Positions 1-8,935 of a stretch of 64,000 bases of DNA are shown one piece after another. The notes beneath the pieces were generated by a model that was not told where the DNA came from, made no database searches, and worked only from the letters and a program-made list of their open reading frames with translations. The stretch spans positions 124,001 through 188,000 of the forward strand of contig NZ_SUMF01000004.1 of assembly GCF_005048205.1 (NCBI RefSeq). The letters are read 5' to 3'. The number at the start of each line of letters is the position of its first letter. The first letter of the stretch is position 1. The DNA is from Chitiniphilus eburneus. Its GTDB lineage: Bacteria > Pseudomonadota > Gammaproteobacteria > Burkholderiales > Chitinibacteraceae. The position numbers were made by a program, and so were the translations under genes.

Positions 1-1
1 T

Positions 2-961
2 GAGGCGGCGTGGCAGCCCATCGCAACCGCGCCTACCGATGGAACCGTTGTGCTCGGCAGGCTCACAGATAGCGACGTTCCTCACTCGGTGAGATATCAG
101 GACGGCCGCTGGGTGATCGTATGGGACGGCAGCCACCTGTCGCCGCACGACGGCCCGACACATTGGTCGCCGCTCTACACCCACCCCGCCGCGCCGCAGC
201 CATTGCCTTGGTACGAGGGTTCGCCACCGTTCCCGCAGGATCAAGAGTGGTTCATCGCTGAAACGATCTACGGTGATCGCGTCGTGCTCCGATCCCTGGA
301 CGAAGGGCGCGAGCATCGAGGCAATTACGCATTCAAGACCGCAGACGGAACCTACATGAAGGCGGAGATCGTGAAGCGCTGGATGCAGTTTCCCGATTGC
401 GAATATCTGCCACCCGCCGCCCCGCAGGTGCCGGAAGAACTCCGGCAGGCCATCAGCTACGCGGTTTCGATCCTCAATTGCGATGCGAGAGAATCGGCAG
501 TGGCTGGAAACGCTGACGTGGCGGAAATGCAAATCGACATGGCTGGCCGACTCCAGTCATTGCTGACACCGGAGCGCCCCGCCCCGCAGCCACCCGGCAA
601 TGCCGCAGCAGCGGTGCAGGTGGATAGCTGGCCGATCCTGTCGGCGCCGGCAACCGTCGGCGGCATCAATTTCCATGCGGGCGTGTCGAGCAGGCTCGTG
701 GTTGAGGCTGCTCAGCGCCACCACGCCAATCCGGTGCGCGTTGCAGACGTGAAGCAAGGCCGGGAGGAAATGGCACGCCTCATTGGCGAGAGCGCAGCGC
801 GCGTCGAAGAGCGCGTGGCGCGAGATGCGGCTCGGTATCGCCTCTTAAGCCGCGGCCAGCAGTGGTCCGTCGTTGACGGCATCGGCGATGCCTTACGAGC
901 CGACGAACTGGATGCAGCCCTTGACGCAGCCATAGCCGCAGAAGCCGGCGTGGAGGCGTGA
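2..961 (+). CDS. Phage-type hypothetical protein, DUF551-like N-terminus (5' end cut by window)
   Basis: The reading frame is open from base 2, so the true start lies outside the window; a GTG at 50 exists but is internal. The visible 319 residues begin with a WQPIATAPTDGTVV motif and end that block with PTHWSPL, the layout of DUF551-like phage proteins. A second aromatic-rich block follows (about residues 67-135), then a helical stretch. The C-terminus has RYRLLSRGQQW and LDAALDAAI, a pattern often seen at the ends of phage hypothetical proteins. It looks like a mosaic of small phage modules. Molecular function is unknown. Its stop overlaps the next ATG (TGATG). Confidence 0.7.
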   Translation, partial: EAAWQPIATAPTDGTVVLGRLTDSDVPHSVRYQDGRWVIVWDGSHLSPHDGPTHWSPLYTHPAAPQPLPWYEGSPPFPQDQEWFIAETIYGDRVVLRSLDEGREHRGNYAFKTADGTYMKAEIVKRWMQFPDCEYLPPAAPQVPEELRQAISYAVSILNCDARESAVAGNADVAEMQIDMAGRLQSLLTPERPAPQPPGNAAAAVQVDSWPILSAPATVGGINFHAGVSSRLVVEAAQRHHANPVRVADVKQGREEMARLIGESAARVEERVARDAARYRLLSRGQQWSVVDGIGDALRADELDAALDAAIAAEAGVEA

Positions 962-1284
962 TGGGTACGTTTGATGAGGTAGCGTGCCTAGACGTAAACC
1001 CGTTTGAAGGTGACTTCGGCGCGCCAGATGACCGCGTGCTTGAGGACAAGATCGTCACCACCAGGAAGGCCGCTAAATGCGGTTGCTGCATGCAGGATGC
1101 CCAGCCCGGCGAGAGATCGCGCGTCATCGCAGCAATATTCGACGGGCAACTGATGCGCTATCGCTTCTGCGCTGCTTGCTGCGCGGCGATGGCGAAGTGC
1201 TGGGACGAGGATGACGACGGCGAAACTTGGGCAGCGCGCGCGAGAATGGGACGCGAGGCCGCAGACGCCAAGGGAGGTGCGTGA
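961..1284 (+). CDS. Hypothetical cysteine-rich phage protein
   Basis: A 107-residue protein of unknown function starting at ATG 961, directly on the TGA of the previous gene, with GGAG upstream. A GTG at 958 is also possible. The central part has a CGCC cluster and about 30 residues later a CAACC cluster with a further Cys, a spacing that could hold one structural zinc ion. The C-terminus is acidic then basic. I recognise no named family. The tight overlap with both neighbours puts it in the same phage transcript. Confidence 0.65.
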   Translation: MGTFDEVACLDVNPFEGDFGAPDDRVLEDKIVTTRKAAKCGCCMQDAQPGERSRVIAAIFDGQLMRYRFCAACCAAMAKCWDEDDDGETWAARARMGREAADAKGGA

Positions 1285-1610
1285 TGGCGCATCAATTCAA
1301 GCCCGGCGACATGGCGCGCGTCATTGACGCGCGGGTTATCCATGAAAACATCGGAAAGATTGTAGAGCTGGTTCAACTGCTGTCGCCGGGTGAAGAGTTC
1401 CGCGACCCTCACGGTGTGCTCAACATCTACACGGGAGACGAGCCTGCATGGCTGGTGGTTGCCCCTGAAATTACTGGAGTGACCGACTCTGGCCGACGCA
1501 GCGCGGGTTTTGGGATGGCGCTGCCACAGTATCTGATGCCGCTGGGTGGTGATGAAAACGCGGTACAGGATGTGCGCGCGGCAGATATGTCTGTGAAGGG
1601 AGGTGCGTGA
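1284..1610 (+). CDS. Hypothetical phage protein
   Basis: A 108-residue protein starting at ATG 1284 inside the preceding TGA stop, with a strong AGGGAGG ribosome site at 1271. It opens with MAHQFKPGDMARVID, resembling small beta-barrel proteins that begin with a KPGD-type turn. I assign no function. The frame stays open upstream to 1227, but the RBS and the overlap with the previous stop favour 1284. Confidence 0.65.
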   Translation: MAHQFKPGDMARVIDARVIHENIGKIVELVQLLSPGEEFRDPHGVLNIYTGDEPAWLVVAPEITGVTDSGRRSAGFGMALPQYLMPLGGDENAVQDVRAADMSVKGGA

Positions 1611-1945
1611 TGCGAGGAAACCACCGCATCTGGGGCCGCCAGGACTACACCGAACCATCCCCTCTCCCTCCTGCGGATCTGGCACGCATTGCGGCATGTA
1701 CCGTCACGCCACGTTCGCCGGATCGAATTCAGCCGCTGTGCTGGCACGACGTACGGGTCGGCGGTGTGTTGATCGGCATGGTAGCAACGCGTCTCGCCGG
1801 ACAGTGCTGCCGGCTTCCCGGCGACGAAGTGGGATTCGTGGTGACATCAGAATGGAACCGGGCCGATCCGATGCACGCACGGGCGATCCTGCGGCTGTTG
1901 GACTCACACGAAAACTACGTAGCCCAAGTGGAAAAGGAACCGTGA
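1610..1945 (+). CDS. Hypothetical phage protein
   Basis: A 111-residue protein of unknown function, started by ATG 1610 overlapping the previous stop, with AGGGAGG upstream at 1597. The N-terminal third is proline-rich. The middle has a predicted beta-rich segment (CWHDVRVGGVLIGMVATR). No known family recognised. The stop overlaps the start of the HTH gene, so it is probably translationally coupled to the excision/integration genes downstream. Confidence 0.6.
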   Translation: MRGNHRIWGRQDYTEPSPLPPADLARIAACTVTPRSPDRIQPLCWHDVRVGGVLIGMVATRLAGQCCRLPGDEVGFVVTSEWNRADPMHARAILRLLDSHENYVAQVEKEP

Positions 1946-2325
1946 TGCCAGAGCCAAACGAAGTGCTGACGTTGCGGGAGGCCGCCGACTTCCTACGCAT
2001 CCACTACAAGACCGCCAACCGCCTGGCCAAGGCCGGAACCCTCAAAGGGTGGAGGCCATGCCCGGGCGGTGAGTGGCGGTTCTGGAAAGTTGACCTGATC
2101 AATATGCTGCGCGACAGTAGCCACCGGCAAGATGCGCAGGCTGCAAACGAAGGACATGCAGAATGGCGCGAAAGCAAGATGGCGGCCTCTACCAAAGGGG
2201 CGAGATCTGGTGGGTGCGGATCGTCCACCAAGGCAGAGAAATACGAAAGTCTACTGGGACTACCAACAGGGTCGCGGCAGAAGAATGGCGCGACCAGCTC
2301 AAGGCGTCGCTCTGGCGCCAAGTGA
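1945..2325 (+). CDS. Excisionase-like helix-turn-helix DNA-binding protein
   Basis: A 126-residue protein with an N-terminal winged-helix HTH of the MerR/excisionase type. Residues 7-50 read as EVLTLREAADFLRIHYKTAN followed by a GTLKGWRPCPGGEWRF wing. Such proteins bind att DNA or act as small phage regulators. The C-terminal half is low-complexity, basic and Ser-rich, and its last 163 bases overlap the integrase start in another frame. Position directly before int supports a recombination directionality role, but a plain repressor cannot be excluded. Confidence 0.75.
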   Translation: MPEPNEVLTLREAADFLRIHYKTANRLAKAGTLKGWRPCPGGEWRFWKVDLINMLRDSSHRQDAQAANEGHAEWRESKMAASTKGARSGGCGSSTKAEKYESLLGLPTGSRQKNGATSSRRRSGAK

Positions 2326-3197
2326 AGCTGGGAGAGCGGCCGGAGTACCGGTGGGAGGAAGCTGTAGAAAAGTGGTTTGGGGAGCGGATTGATCGGCCAG
2401 CGGCCTACAACTGGCGGCTCACACTGAGGTGGCTCCACCCTCACCTGCACGGCACCAAGTTGGTCGACATTACGCGCGAGCGGATAGAGAACATCAAGAA
2501 GGCCAAGCAACGTGAGGGGGTGAAGCCGCGCACCGTCAATGACGTGCTGAACGTTGTGCGGTCAGTGTTGCGGGCCGCTCACGAGTGGGAATGGATTGAT
2601 CGCGTGCCGGTAGTCAAAACGATGGCCGAACCGGCTCGCCGGGTGCGTTTTCTGACTGAGACCGAAGAGACAAGGCTGATTCAGGAAGTGCCGCAACATG
2701 TGAAGCCCATCGTTAGGTTTGCACTATGCACCGGGTTGCGGATGTCCAATATCCTCAGTCTGGAATGGTCGCAAATCGATATGGCACGGCGCGTGGCGTG
2801 GATTCATCCAGACCAGGCAAAGGCCAGAAAGGCCATCCCTGTTCCGCTAAACAGCGATGCGGCGACGATTCTCCGCGAGCAGATGGGCCAGCACTTGACC
2901 CATGTGTTCAGCTACCGCGGCGAACCGTTGTTGCGCGTGAACGGCAGAGCATGGAGGGAGGCGGTTGCGCGCGCTGGGGTGGAGAATTTCACGTTCCACT
3001 GCCTGCGGCATACCTGGGCCAGTCGGCACATCCAGTCGGGAACATCGCTGCATGCGCTGATGGAAATGGGGGGATGGTCGGACGTAGATATGGTGCGGAA
3101 GTATGCCCATTTCGGTGCCGAGCATTTGGTGGAGCACGCGGAGAGAATTGCACGCTCCGCACAAAATCCGGCACACAACGAAAAAGCGACCGGGTGA
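2163..3197 (+). CDS. Tyrosine-type site-specific integrase
   Basis: A 344-residue phage-type tyrosine recombinase. An N-terminal arm-binding region (about 1-60) has a GxWWVRI pattern, a core-binding SAM-like domain spans about 65-150, and the catalytic domain covers 165-325. Visible active-site residues are R193 (in CTGLRMSN), a Lys near 223, H279 and R282 (HCLRHTWAS), W305 in the second-His position (GGWSD) and the nucleophile Y314 (VRKYAHF). The set appears complete, so the enzyme should be active. The gene ends 47 bp from the 3' end of tRNA-Pro, as expected for an integrase at its attachment site. Confidence 0.95.
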   Translation: MARKQDGGLYQRGEIWWVRIVHQGREIRKSTGTTNRVAAEEWRDQLKASLWRQVKLGERPEYRWEEAVEKWFGERIDRPAAYNWRLTLRWLHPHLHGTKLVDITRERIENIKKAKQREGVKPRTVNDVLNVVRSVLRAAHEWEWIDRVPVVKTMAEPARRVRFLTETEETRLIQEVPQHVKPIVRFALCTGLRMSNILSLEWSQIDMARRVAWIHPDQAKARKAIPVPLNSDAATILREQMGQHLTHVFSYRGEPLLRVNGRAWREAVARAGVENFTFHCLRHTWASRHIQSGTSLHALMEMGGWSDVDMVRKYAHFGAEHLVEHAERIARSAQNPAHNEKATG

Positions 3198-3211
3198 TGA
3201 CCGGTCGCTTT
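3183..3211 (-). terminator. Hairpin terminator shared by int and tRNA-Pro
   Basis: An 11-bp stem (aaagcgaccgg/ccggtcgcttt) with a 7-base loop covers the integrase stop codon. Read on the minus strand it is followed by five T residues, so it fits best as the intrinsic terminator of the tRNA-Pro transcript. On the plus strand it may also stop int. Confidence 0.65.
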
Positions 3212-3244
3212 CGAGTACAACATACTGATTTTACTGCTTAATTC

Positions 3245-3321
3245 TGGTCGGAGCGGCGGGATTCGAACTCGCGACCCCTTGCACCCCATGCAAGTGCGCT
3301 ACCAGGCTGCGCTACGCTCCG
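3245..3321 (-). tRNA. tRNA-Pro (anticodon GGG)
   Basis: A full cloverleaf on the minus strand. The acceptor CGGAGCG pairs with CGCTCCG, followed by discriminator A and encoded CCA at 3245-3247. The anticodon stem CTTGC/GCAAG encloses ATGGGGT, giving anticodon GGG. The T loop is GTTCGAATC. It closes the thrS..merR transcription unit. Its 3' half faces the integrase and is the likely attB/attL core. Confidence 0.95.
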
Positions 3322-3360
3322 AAGAAGAGCCGCGATTATAACGAGGGTCGTACTGCTTGC

Positions 3361-3738
3361 CTAGCTATTTATCGCGGTTTCGCTTTCATCCAGCCAATCG
3401 AGCAGTTCCTTGAGCGCGGCGCGCACTTCCACCACCGGGTCGACCTCGCTTCCTTCCTCGCCCGGATGGGCCAGTTGGTTGCGCGCACCGCTGATGGTGA
3501 AGCCCTGTTCATAGAGCAGGGAACGGATCCGGCGTACCAGCAGCACTTCGTGATGCTGGTAGTAGCGACGGTTGCCGCGCCGCTTTACCGGCTTGAGTTG
3601 GGTGAATTCCTGCTCCCAATACCGCAGCACGTGCGGCTTGACGCCACACAGGTCGCTGACTTCACCGATGGTGAAGTAGCGCTTGGCCGGGATCGAGGGC
3701 AGTTCACTGGTCGGAACGACGTTGCTGTTGCTTTGCAT
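3361..3738 (-). CDS. MerR-family transcriptional regulator
   Basis: A 125-residue regulator with a MerR DNA-binding domain. [20 protein letters not shown] (about 21-40) is the HTH, and the RGNRRYY wing follows. A dimerisation helix covers 85-120. There is no C-terminal effector domain or conserved cysteine set, so the signal is unknown. It overlaps the 3' end of ihfA by 35 bp. The ihfA-merR-tRNA-Pro order is conserved in many betaproteobacteria, suggesting a housekeeping rather than metal-resistance role. Confidence 0.9.
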   Translation of the reverse strand: MQSNSNVVPTSELPSIPAKRYFTIGEVSDLCGVKPHVLRYWEQEFTQLKPVKRRGNRRYYQHHEVLLVRRIRSLLYEQGFTISGARNQLAHPGEEGSEVDPVVEVRAALKELLDWLDESETAINS

Positions 3739-4021
3739 AGTGGATTTCCACCAGCCCCTTCAGCTTTTGACTCGCATGAAAAGTAACCACGCGGCGAGCG
3801 GAGATCGGGATTTCCTCACCGGTCTTGGGATTGCGCCCCGGGCGCTGGGGCTTGTCGCGTAGCTGGAAGTTGCCGAAGCCGGAAAGCTTGACGGCGTCGC
3901 CGGTCTCGAGCGCGCTCCGGATTTCTTCGAAGAACGCCTCGACCATGTCTTTCGCTTCTCGCTTGTTCAGGCCCACCTTGTCAAAAAGCAAATCGGCCAG
4001 GTCGGCTTTGGTCAACGTCAT
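3704..4021 (-). CDS. ihfA: Integration host factor subunit alpha
   Basis: A 105-residue subunit of the IHF heterodimer, which bends DNA in recombination, replication and transcription. It has [20 protein letters not shown] at the N-terminus, the VKLSGFGNF beta turn and the [17 protein letters not shown]-wrapping arm with its intercalating proline. The start at 4021 matches the family N-terminus; an upstream in-frame extension to 4075 is not conserved. It follows pheT as in E. coli. IHF is also commonly needed by phage integrases such as the one 500 bp away. Confidence 0.97.
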   Translation of the reverse strand: MTLTKADLADLLFDKVGLNKREAKDMVEAFFEEIRSALETGDAVKLSGFGNFQLRDKPQRPGRNPKTGEEIPISARRVVTFHASQKLKGLVEIHYAKQQQRRSDQ

Positions 4022-4085
4022 TGTTGTTTTCTCGGTACCGCTCGTGTCGGTACTTAGGCGAAAGGGAAAGTTCATATATGGGATC

Positions 4086-6440
4086 TCAAACTCTCAATGT
4101 CGCGCCTGCGGCCTCCGCTCGGCGAATGAGTTTCGCCACCGCGGCATCGACTTCTTCATCGGTCAGAGTTTTGTGAGTATCTTGCATTAACACCTTGAAA
4201 GCAAGGCTCTTTTTCTCCTCTGCAACACCCTTGCCCCGGTAAACGTCGAACAACGCGATCTCGGTAACAAACGCGGCGGCGGCCTCTTGCAGCACGGCCA
4301 GGACTTCGCCGGCGGCGCGATCTTCATCGACGATCAGCGCCAGGTCGCGGCGCACCGGCTGGAACTTGGAAACCGCAACGACCTCTGCCTTACGGGCGTG
4401 GAGCAATGCTGCGACATCCAGTTCGAACAGCACCGGCGCATGAACCAGCTCATAGGCCTGAACCCATTTCGGATGCAGTTCGCCCAGCACGCCGATGGGT
4501 TGACCATCCAGCAGTACCGTCGCCGCACGGCCAGGGTGCAGCGCCGGATGCTCGACCGGCTGGAACTGCGCTACGCGCGGGGCCAGCAACGCGGCCACAT
4601 CCGCTTTCATATCAAAGAAATCGATGCGTTCGCGCGCAATGCCCCACTGTTCGGCCTCACGCGGCCCCCACGCCAGCGCGGCGATCTTTTCCGGCTGCTG
4701 ATCCGCGCCCTTGCCATGGAAAACACGCGCCACTTCGAACAGGCGCACGCGATCCTGCTTGCGATTGATGTTGTGCTTGAGCCCGTTGATCAGGCCGCCG
4801 AACAATGTCGAGCGCATCACGCTCATCTGGCTGGCGATGGGATTGAGCAGTTTCACCGGTTGCGTATTCGCGGCGAAATCCGCCTCCCACTGTTCTTCGA
4901 CGAAGGCGTAATTCACGGCCTCCTGATAGTCGCGGGCGACCAGAATATGCTTGAGCGCTATCTTGGGACGTACGTCCCCCGGTTGCGGCAGCATCGGTGT
5001 CCGCGCGACGGAAATGCTCACGGGGATGTTGTCGTAGCCGTAAACCCGGGCGATTTCCTCGATCAGATCTTCTTCGATCTGGATGTCGAACCGGTAGGAA
5101 GGCGGCGTGACGGCGATGGTGTCGCCATCCACGGTCGTGGACAACCCCAGGCGTTCCAGAATGGCGACGATCCTGGCGGCCGGCAGCGCCAGACCCAGCA
5201 CGCGCTCGACGCGCGATACGCGCAATGCTACAGGCGGACGCGCCGGCAGTTGTTCGACGGCCTCGATTACCGGGCCGGGCTCGCCACCGCACAGATCGAG
5301 GATCAGGCGCGTGGCGCGTTCCATGGCGTCGCGCGCTTCGCCGAAGTCGACGCCCCGTTCAAAGCGATGGCTGGCGTCGGAGGAAAATCCCAGGCGGCGT
5401 GCGCGACCGGCTATGGCTTCGGGCGCGAAATAGGCGGATTCGAGGAAGATGTCGCGAGCGCCCGCTTCGACGGCGCTGTGGCCGCCTCCCATGATCCCCG
5501 CCAGGGCCACGGCCCCGGTGGCATCCGCGATGACCAGCATGTCGGCATCGAGCGCGACATCCTTGTCGTTGAGCAGCGTGATGCGCTCGCCTTGCTGGGC
5601 AAAACGTACGGTGATGTCGCCTTGCAGCTTGGCGTTATCGAAGGCATGCAACGGCTGGCCGAGTTCCAGCAGTACGTAATTGGTGACGTCGACGATGGCG
5701 GAGATCGGACGCAGGCCGGCACGGACCAGGCGTTGCTTCATCCAGTCGGGCGTCGGTGCGGCCTGGTCGACATTGCGGATCACGCGGCCGGCGTAGCGTG
5801 GGCAGGCAGTCCCCGCGGCCAGCTTGATGTTGCGCTGGTCATCGATGGTCGCCGCCACCGGCGGTGTGGCACCAGCGTTGACCACAGCGCCGGTCAGGGC
5901 GGATACCTCGCGCGCCACGCCCTTGATCGACAGGCAATCCGCACGGTTCGGAGTGAGCTTGATGGTGAACAACTGGTCGTCCAGTTGCAGGTAATCGCGC
6001 AGCGGCGTGCCGACCGGCGCATCGGCCGGCAGGACCAGCAGGCCGTCCACCCCATCGGGAATGCCCAGTTCGTCACCGGAGCAGAGCATGCCGAACGATT
6101 CGACGCCACGCACTTTGGCACGCTTGATCTTGAAGTCGCCCGGCAAGGCTGCACCAATGCGTGCGCAGGGCACTTTCAGGCCCGGCTTGACGTTCGGCGC
6201 GCCACAGACAATCTGCAACGGCTCCGCCTCGCCCACGTTCACGGTGCAGACATTGAGCCGGTCGGCATCCGGGTGCTTGGTGGTGGACAGGACTTCGGCA
6301 ACAAAGACGTTGTCGAAGGCCGGCGCGGCACTTTCGGTCTCTTCGACTTCCAGTCCGGCCATGGTCAGCAGGTGCGCCAGTTCTTCGGAACTCAGTTCGG
6401 GGTTTACCCAGGTGCGCAACCAGTTTTCAGAGAATTTCAT
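4086..6440 (-). CDS. pheT: Phenylalanine--tRNA ligase beta subunit
   Basis: A 784-residue beta chain of the alpha2-beta2 PheRS, close to the E. coli length of 795. The N-terminal tRNA-binding (EMAP-like) domain carries CTVNVGE and [11 protein letters not shown]. The central B3/B4 editing domain and B5 domain follow, then a catalytic-like core. The anticodon-binding FDX-ACB domain is at the end ([15 protein letters not shown], about residue 690). It charges tRNA-Phe together with PheS and clears misacylated Tyr-tRNA. It is separated from pheS by an unusually long 96-bp spacer with hairpins. Confidence 0.97.
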   Translation of the reverse strand: MKFSENWLRTWVNPELSSEELAHLLTMAGLEVEETESAAPAFDNVFVAEVLSTTKHPDADRLNVCTVNVGEAEPLQIVCGAPNVKPGLKVPCARIGAALPGDFKIKRAKVRGVESFGMLCSGDELGIPDGVDGLLVLPADAPVGTPLRDYLQLDDQLFTIKLTPNRADCLSIKGVAREVSALTGAVVNAGATPPVAATIDDQRNIKLAAGTACPRYAGRVIRNVDQAAPTPDWMKQRLVRAGLRPISAIVDVTNYVLLELGQPLHAFDNAKLQGDITVRFAQQGERITLLNDKDVALDADMLVIADATGAVALAGIMGGGHSAVEAGARDIFLESAYFAPEAIAGRARRLGFSSDASHRFERGVDFGEARDAMERATRLILDLCGGEPGPVIEAVEQLPARPPVALRVSRVERVLGLALPAARIVAILERLGLSTTVDGDTIAVTPPSYRFDIQIEEDLIEEIARVYGYDNIPVSISVARTPMLPQPGDVRPKIALKHILVARDYQEAVNYAFVEEQWEADFAANTQPVKLLNPIASQMSVMRSTLFGGLINGLKHNINRKQDRVRLFEVARVFHGKGADQQPEKIAALAWGPREAEQWGIARERIDFFDMKADVAALLAPRVAQFQPVEHPALHPGRAATVLLDGQPIGVLGELHPKWVQAYELVHAPVLFELDVAALLHARKAEVVAVSKFQPVRRDLALIVDEDRAAGEVLAVLQEAAAAFVTEIALFDVYRGKGVAEEKKSLAFKVLMQDTHKTLTDEEVDAAVAKLIRRAEAAGATLRV

Positions 6441-6470
6441 GATGCAGACTCCAGCGGAGTTCGTTTGCCA

Positions 6471-6493
6471 CCCGCGCGGCTCTGGCGCGCGGG
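6471..6493 (-). repeat. Inverted repeat in the pheS-pheT spacer
   Basis: An 8-bp perfect stem (cccgcgcg/cgcgcggg) with a 7-base loop, 31 bp upstream of the pheT start. A second GC stem (gggcc/ggccc, about 6513-6528) lies beside it. Neither has a T-tract, so they are more likely mRNA stability or translation elements than terminators. Confidence 0.5.
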
Positions 6494-6536
6494 CGAGTCC
6501 GGTTTCTAGCCGGGCCGGTGGTGGCCCGACGGGCCA

Positions 6537-7544
<1,008 letters not shown>

Positions 7545-7545
7545 T

Positions 7546-7584
7546 CAGAAGCGATACCGAAGCTGTGCTTGGGTATCGGTTCTG
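7546..7584 (-). promoter_or_regulatory. Long leader hairpin upstream of pheS
   Basis: On the minus strand CAGAA-CCGATACC pairs with GGTATCG-TTCTG around an AAGC/GCTT inner stem, giving a hairpin of about 39 bases that ends about 22 bases before the pheS ATG. It has no U-tract. It could be an anti-terminator partner, a ribosome-access element or a processing site. I see no Phe-rich leader peptide like E. coli pheM. Confidence 0.5.
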
Positions 7585-7599
7585 CTTGCGTCTGATAAT

Positions 7600-7628
7600 A
7601 AAAAAGGGAGGCTGAGAGCCTCCCCTTT
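7600..7628 (-). terminator. Intrinsic terminator between rplT and pheS
   Basis: On the minus strand an 8-bp GC stem (GGGAGGCT/AGCCTCCC with a 3-base loop) is followed by TTTTTTATTA. It lies about 14 bp after the rplT stop and would end or attenuate the infC-rpmI-rplT transcript before pheST. Confidence 0.8.
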
Positions 7629-7642
7629 CAAGGACTTGCCGA

Positions 7643-8002
7643 TCAGGCAGCGAGGCTCGCCTTGGCTTGCTCGACAAACTTGGCAAATGCCGGCTTGTCG
7701 AACACGGCCAGGTCGGCCAGCACCTTGCGGTCCACCTCGATACCGGCCTTCTTCAGACCGTTCATGAAGCGGCTGTAGGCCAGGCCCAGTTCACGCGAAG
7801 CCGCGTTGATCCGGGTGATCCACAGTTGGCGGAACTGACGCTTCCTTTGACGACGGTCGCGATAGGCATATTGACCGGCCTTCATCACCGCCTGCTTGGC
7901 GATCCGGTATACGTTCTTGCGACGGCCGCGATAGCCCTTCGCCAGGTCCAGAATCTTCTTGTGACGAGCGCGTGCGGTTACACCACGTTTAACGCGAGGC
8001 AT
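7643..8002 (-). CDS. rplT: 50S ribosomal protein L20
   Basis: A 119-residue basic protein that binds 23S rRNA early in 50S assembly. It has the canonical [20 protein letters not shown] start and the [17 protein letters not shown] block, and the full bacterial length. It follows rpmI by 15 bp. In E. coli L20 also represses its own operon by binding the infC-rpmI leader. Confidence 0.98.
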   Translation of the reverse strand: MPRVKRGVTARARHKKILDLAKGYRGRRKNVYRIAKQAVMKAGQYAYRDRRQRKRQFRQLWITRINAASRELGLAYSRFMNGLKKAGIEVDRKVLADLAVFDKPAFAKFVEQAKASLAA

Positions 8003-8017
8003 GTGTTATCTCCTTAG

Positions 8018-8215
8018 TTACGCGTAGGGCAACATTGCGCGCACGTGGCCCATGTTGGTCGCATCGACCATCGAGGTGCCGCGCAGCTGGCGCTTGTTCT
8101 TGGTGGTTTTCTTGGTCAGGATGTGGCGCTTGAACGCATGGCTGCGCTTCACACCACCGCCGCCAAGAACCTTGAAGCGCTTTTTGGCGCTGCTCTTGGT
8201 TTTCATCTTGGGCAT
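8018..8215 (-). CDS. rpmI: 50S ribosomal protein L35
   Basis: A 65-residue highly basic ribosomal protein with the family pattern [20 protein letters not shown] and a conserved [17 protein letters not shown] segment. It is usually co-transcribed with infC and rplT, as here. The ATG at 8215 gives the standard length. The 145-bp spacer upstream holds a hairpin that may be an L20 operator. Confidence 0.98.
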   Translation of the reverse strand: MPKMKTKSSAKKRFKVLGGGGVKRSHAFKRHILTKKTTKNKRQLRGTSMVDATNMGHVRAMLPYA

Positions 8216-8293
8216 GGAAATGCTCCGAACTAGTTGGATCTGGCGACAGGCGCCCGGAGAACCGGAACTTGATGCCTGGCACCACGCTTTTTC

Positions 8294-8331
8294 GCGACAA
8301 CCGGCCTTGCGGCCTCGACGGGGGTTGTCGC
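8294..8331 (-). promoter_or_regulatory. Hairpin in the infC-rpmI spacer, possible L20 operator
   Basis: A 9-bp outer stem (gcgacaacc/ggttgtcgc) encloses a ggcc-ttgc-ggcc inner stem, in the 145-bp gap between infC and rpmI. It has no U-tract, so it is unlikely to terminate. In E. coli this gap forms the RNA site used by L20 for autoregulation; the analogous role here is inferred from position only. Confidence 0.4.
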
Positions 8332-8360
8332 CACCCCGCTTGAATCCTTGCTGCGACGAA

Positions 8361-8885
8361 TCAGACTTTCTTCTTCGGCGCCAGCATCATCACCATCTGG
8401 CGGCCTTCCAGCCGGGGATACTGCTCCACCACGGCCAGCTCACCCAGATCGCTCTCGATCCGCTTCAACTGGGCCATGCCGATTTCCTGGTGGGCCATTT
8501 CGCGGCCACGGAACCGCAGCGTGACCTTGCACTTGTCGCCCTCTTCCAGGAAACGCACCAGGTTGCGCAGCTTGACCTGATAATCGTTCTCGTCGGTGCC
8601 AGGACGCAGCTTCACTTCCTTGACCTGGATCTGCTTCTGCTTCTGCTTGGCCGCATGTTCTTTCTTGGACTTTTCGTACTTGTACTTGCCGTAGTCCATG
8701 ATGCGGCAAACGGGCGGTGTGGCGGTCGGCGCGATCTCCACGAGATCGACTTCCGCCTCTTCGGCCAGCGCCATGGCTTGCACCAGGCTCACAATACCGA
8801 GTTGTTCACCCTCCAACCCTTGCAGACGAATCTCGCGCGCGGTGATCTCACCATTGATCCGCGGCTCTTTATCCTGAGCAGCTAT
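8361..8885 (-). CDS. infC: Translation initiation factor IF-3 (rare AUA start)
   Basis: A 174-residue IF-3, which binds the 30S subunit and checks start codons. It has the N-terminal [20 protein letters not shown] block and C-terminal [13 protein letters not shown] and APKKK motifs. No ATG, GTG or TTG gives the conserved N-terminus. The family beginning ([12 protein letters not shown]) points to ATA at 8885, with GGAG spaced 7 bases upstream. IF-3 genes typically use such rare starts because IF-3 rejects them, which allows autoregulation. A TTG at 8816 would delete conserved residues. Confidence 0.93.
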   Translation of the reverse strand: MAAQDKEPRINGEITAREIRLQGLEGEQLGIVSLVQAMALAEEAEVDLVEIAPTATPPVCRIMDYGKYKYEKSKKEHAAKQKQKQIQVKEVKLRPGTDENDYQVKLRNLVRFLEEGDKCKVTLRFRGREMAHQEIGMAQLKRIESDLGELAVVEQYPRLEGRQMVMMLAPKKKV

Positions 8886-8935
8886 CGCTATTCTCCAAAT
8901 CAGACAAAAGAAAAACCGTGCGCATGAGCGCGGCT

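Noticed and set aside
1-3200. Toxin-antitoxin or anti-phage defence genes in the prophage end
   Set aside because: None of the four small proteins shows a toxin, nuclease, ATPase or other defence motif that I can recognise.
4287-6509. Long plus-strand open frame (740 codons) opposite pheT
   Set aside because: A shadow of high-GC codon bias; pheT is certain and the antisense translation shows no known domain.
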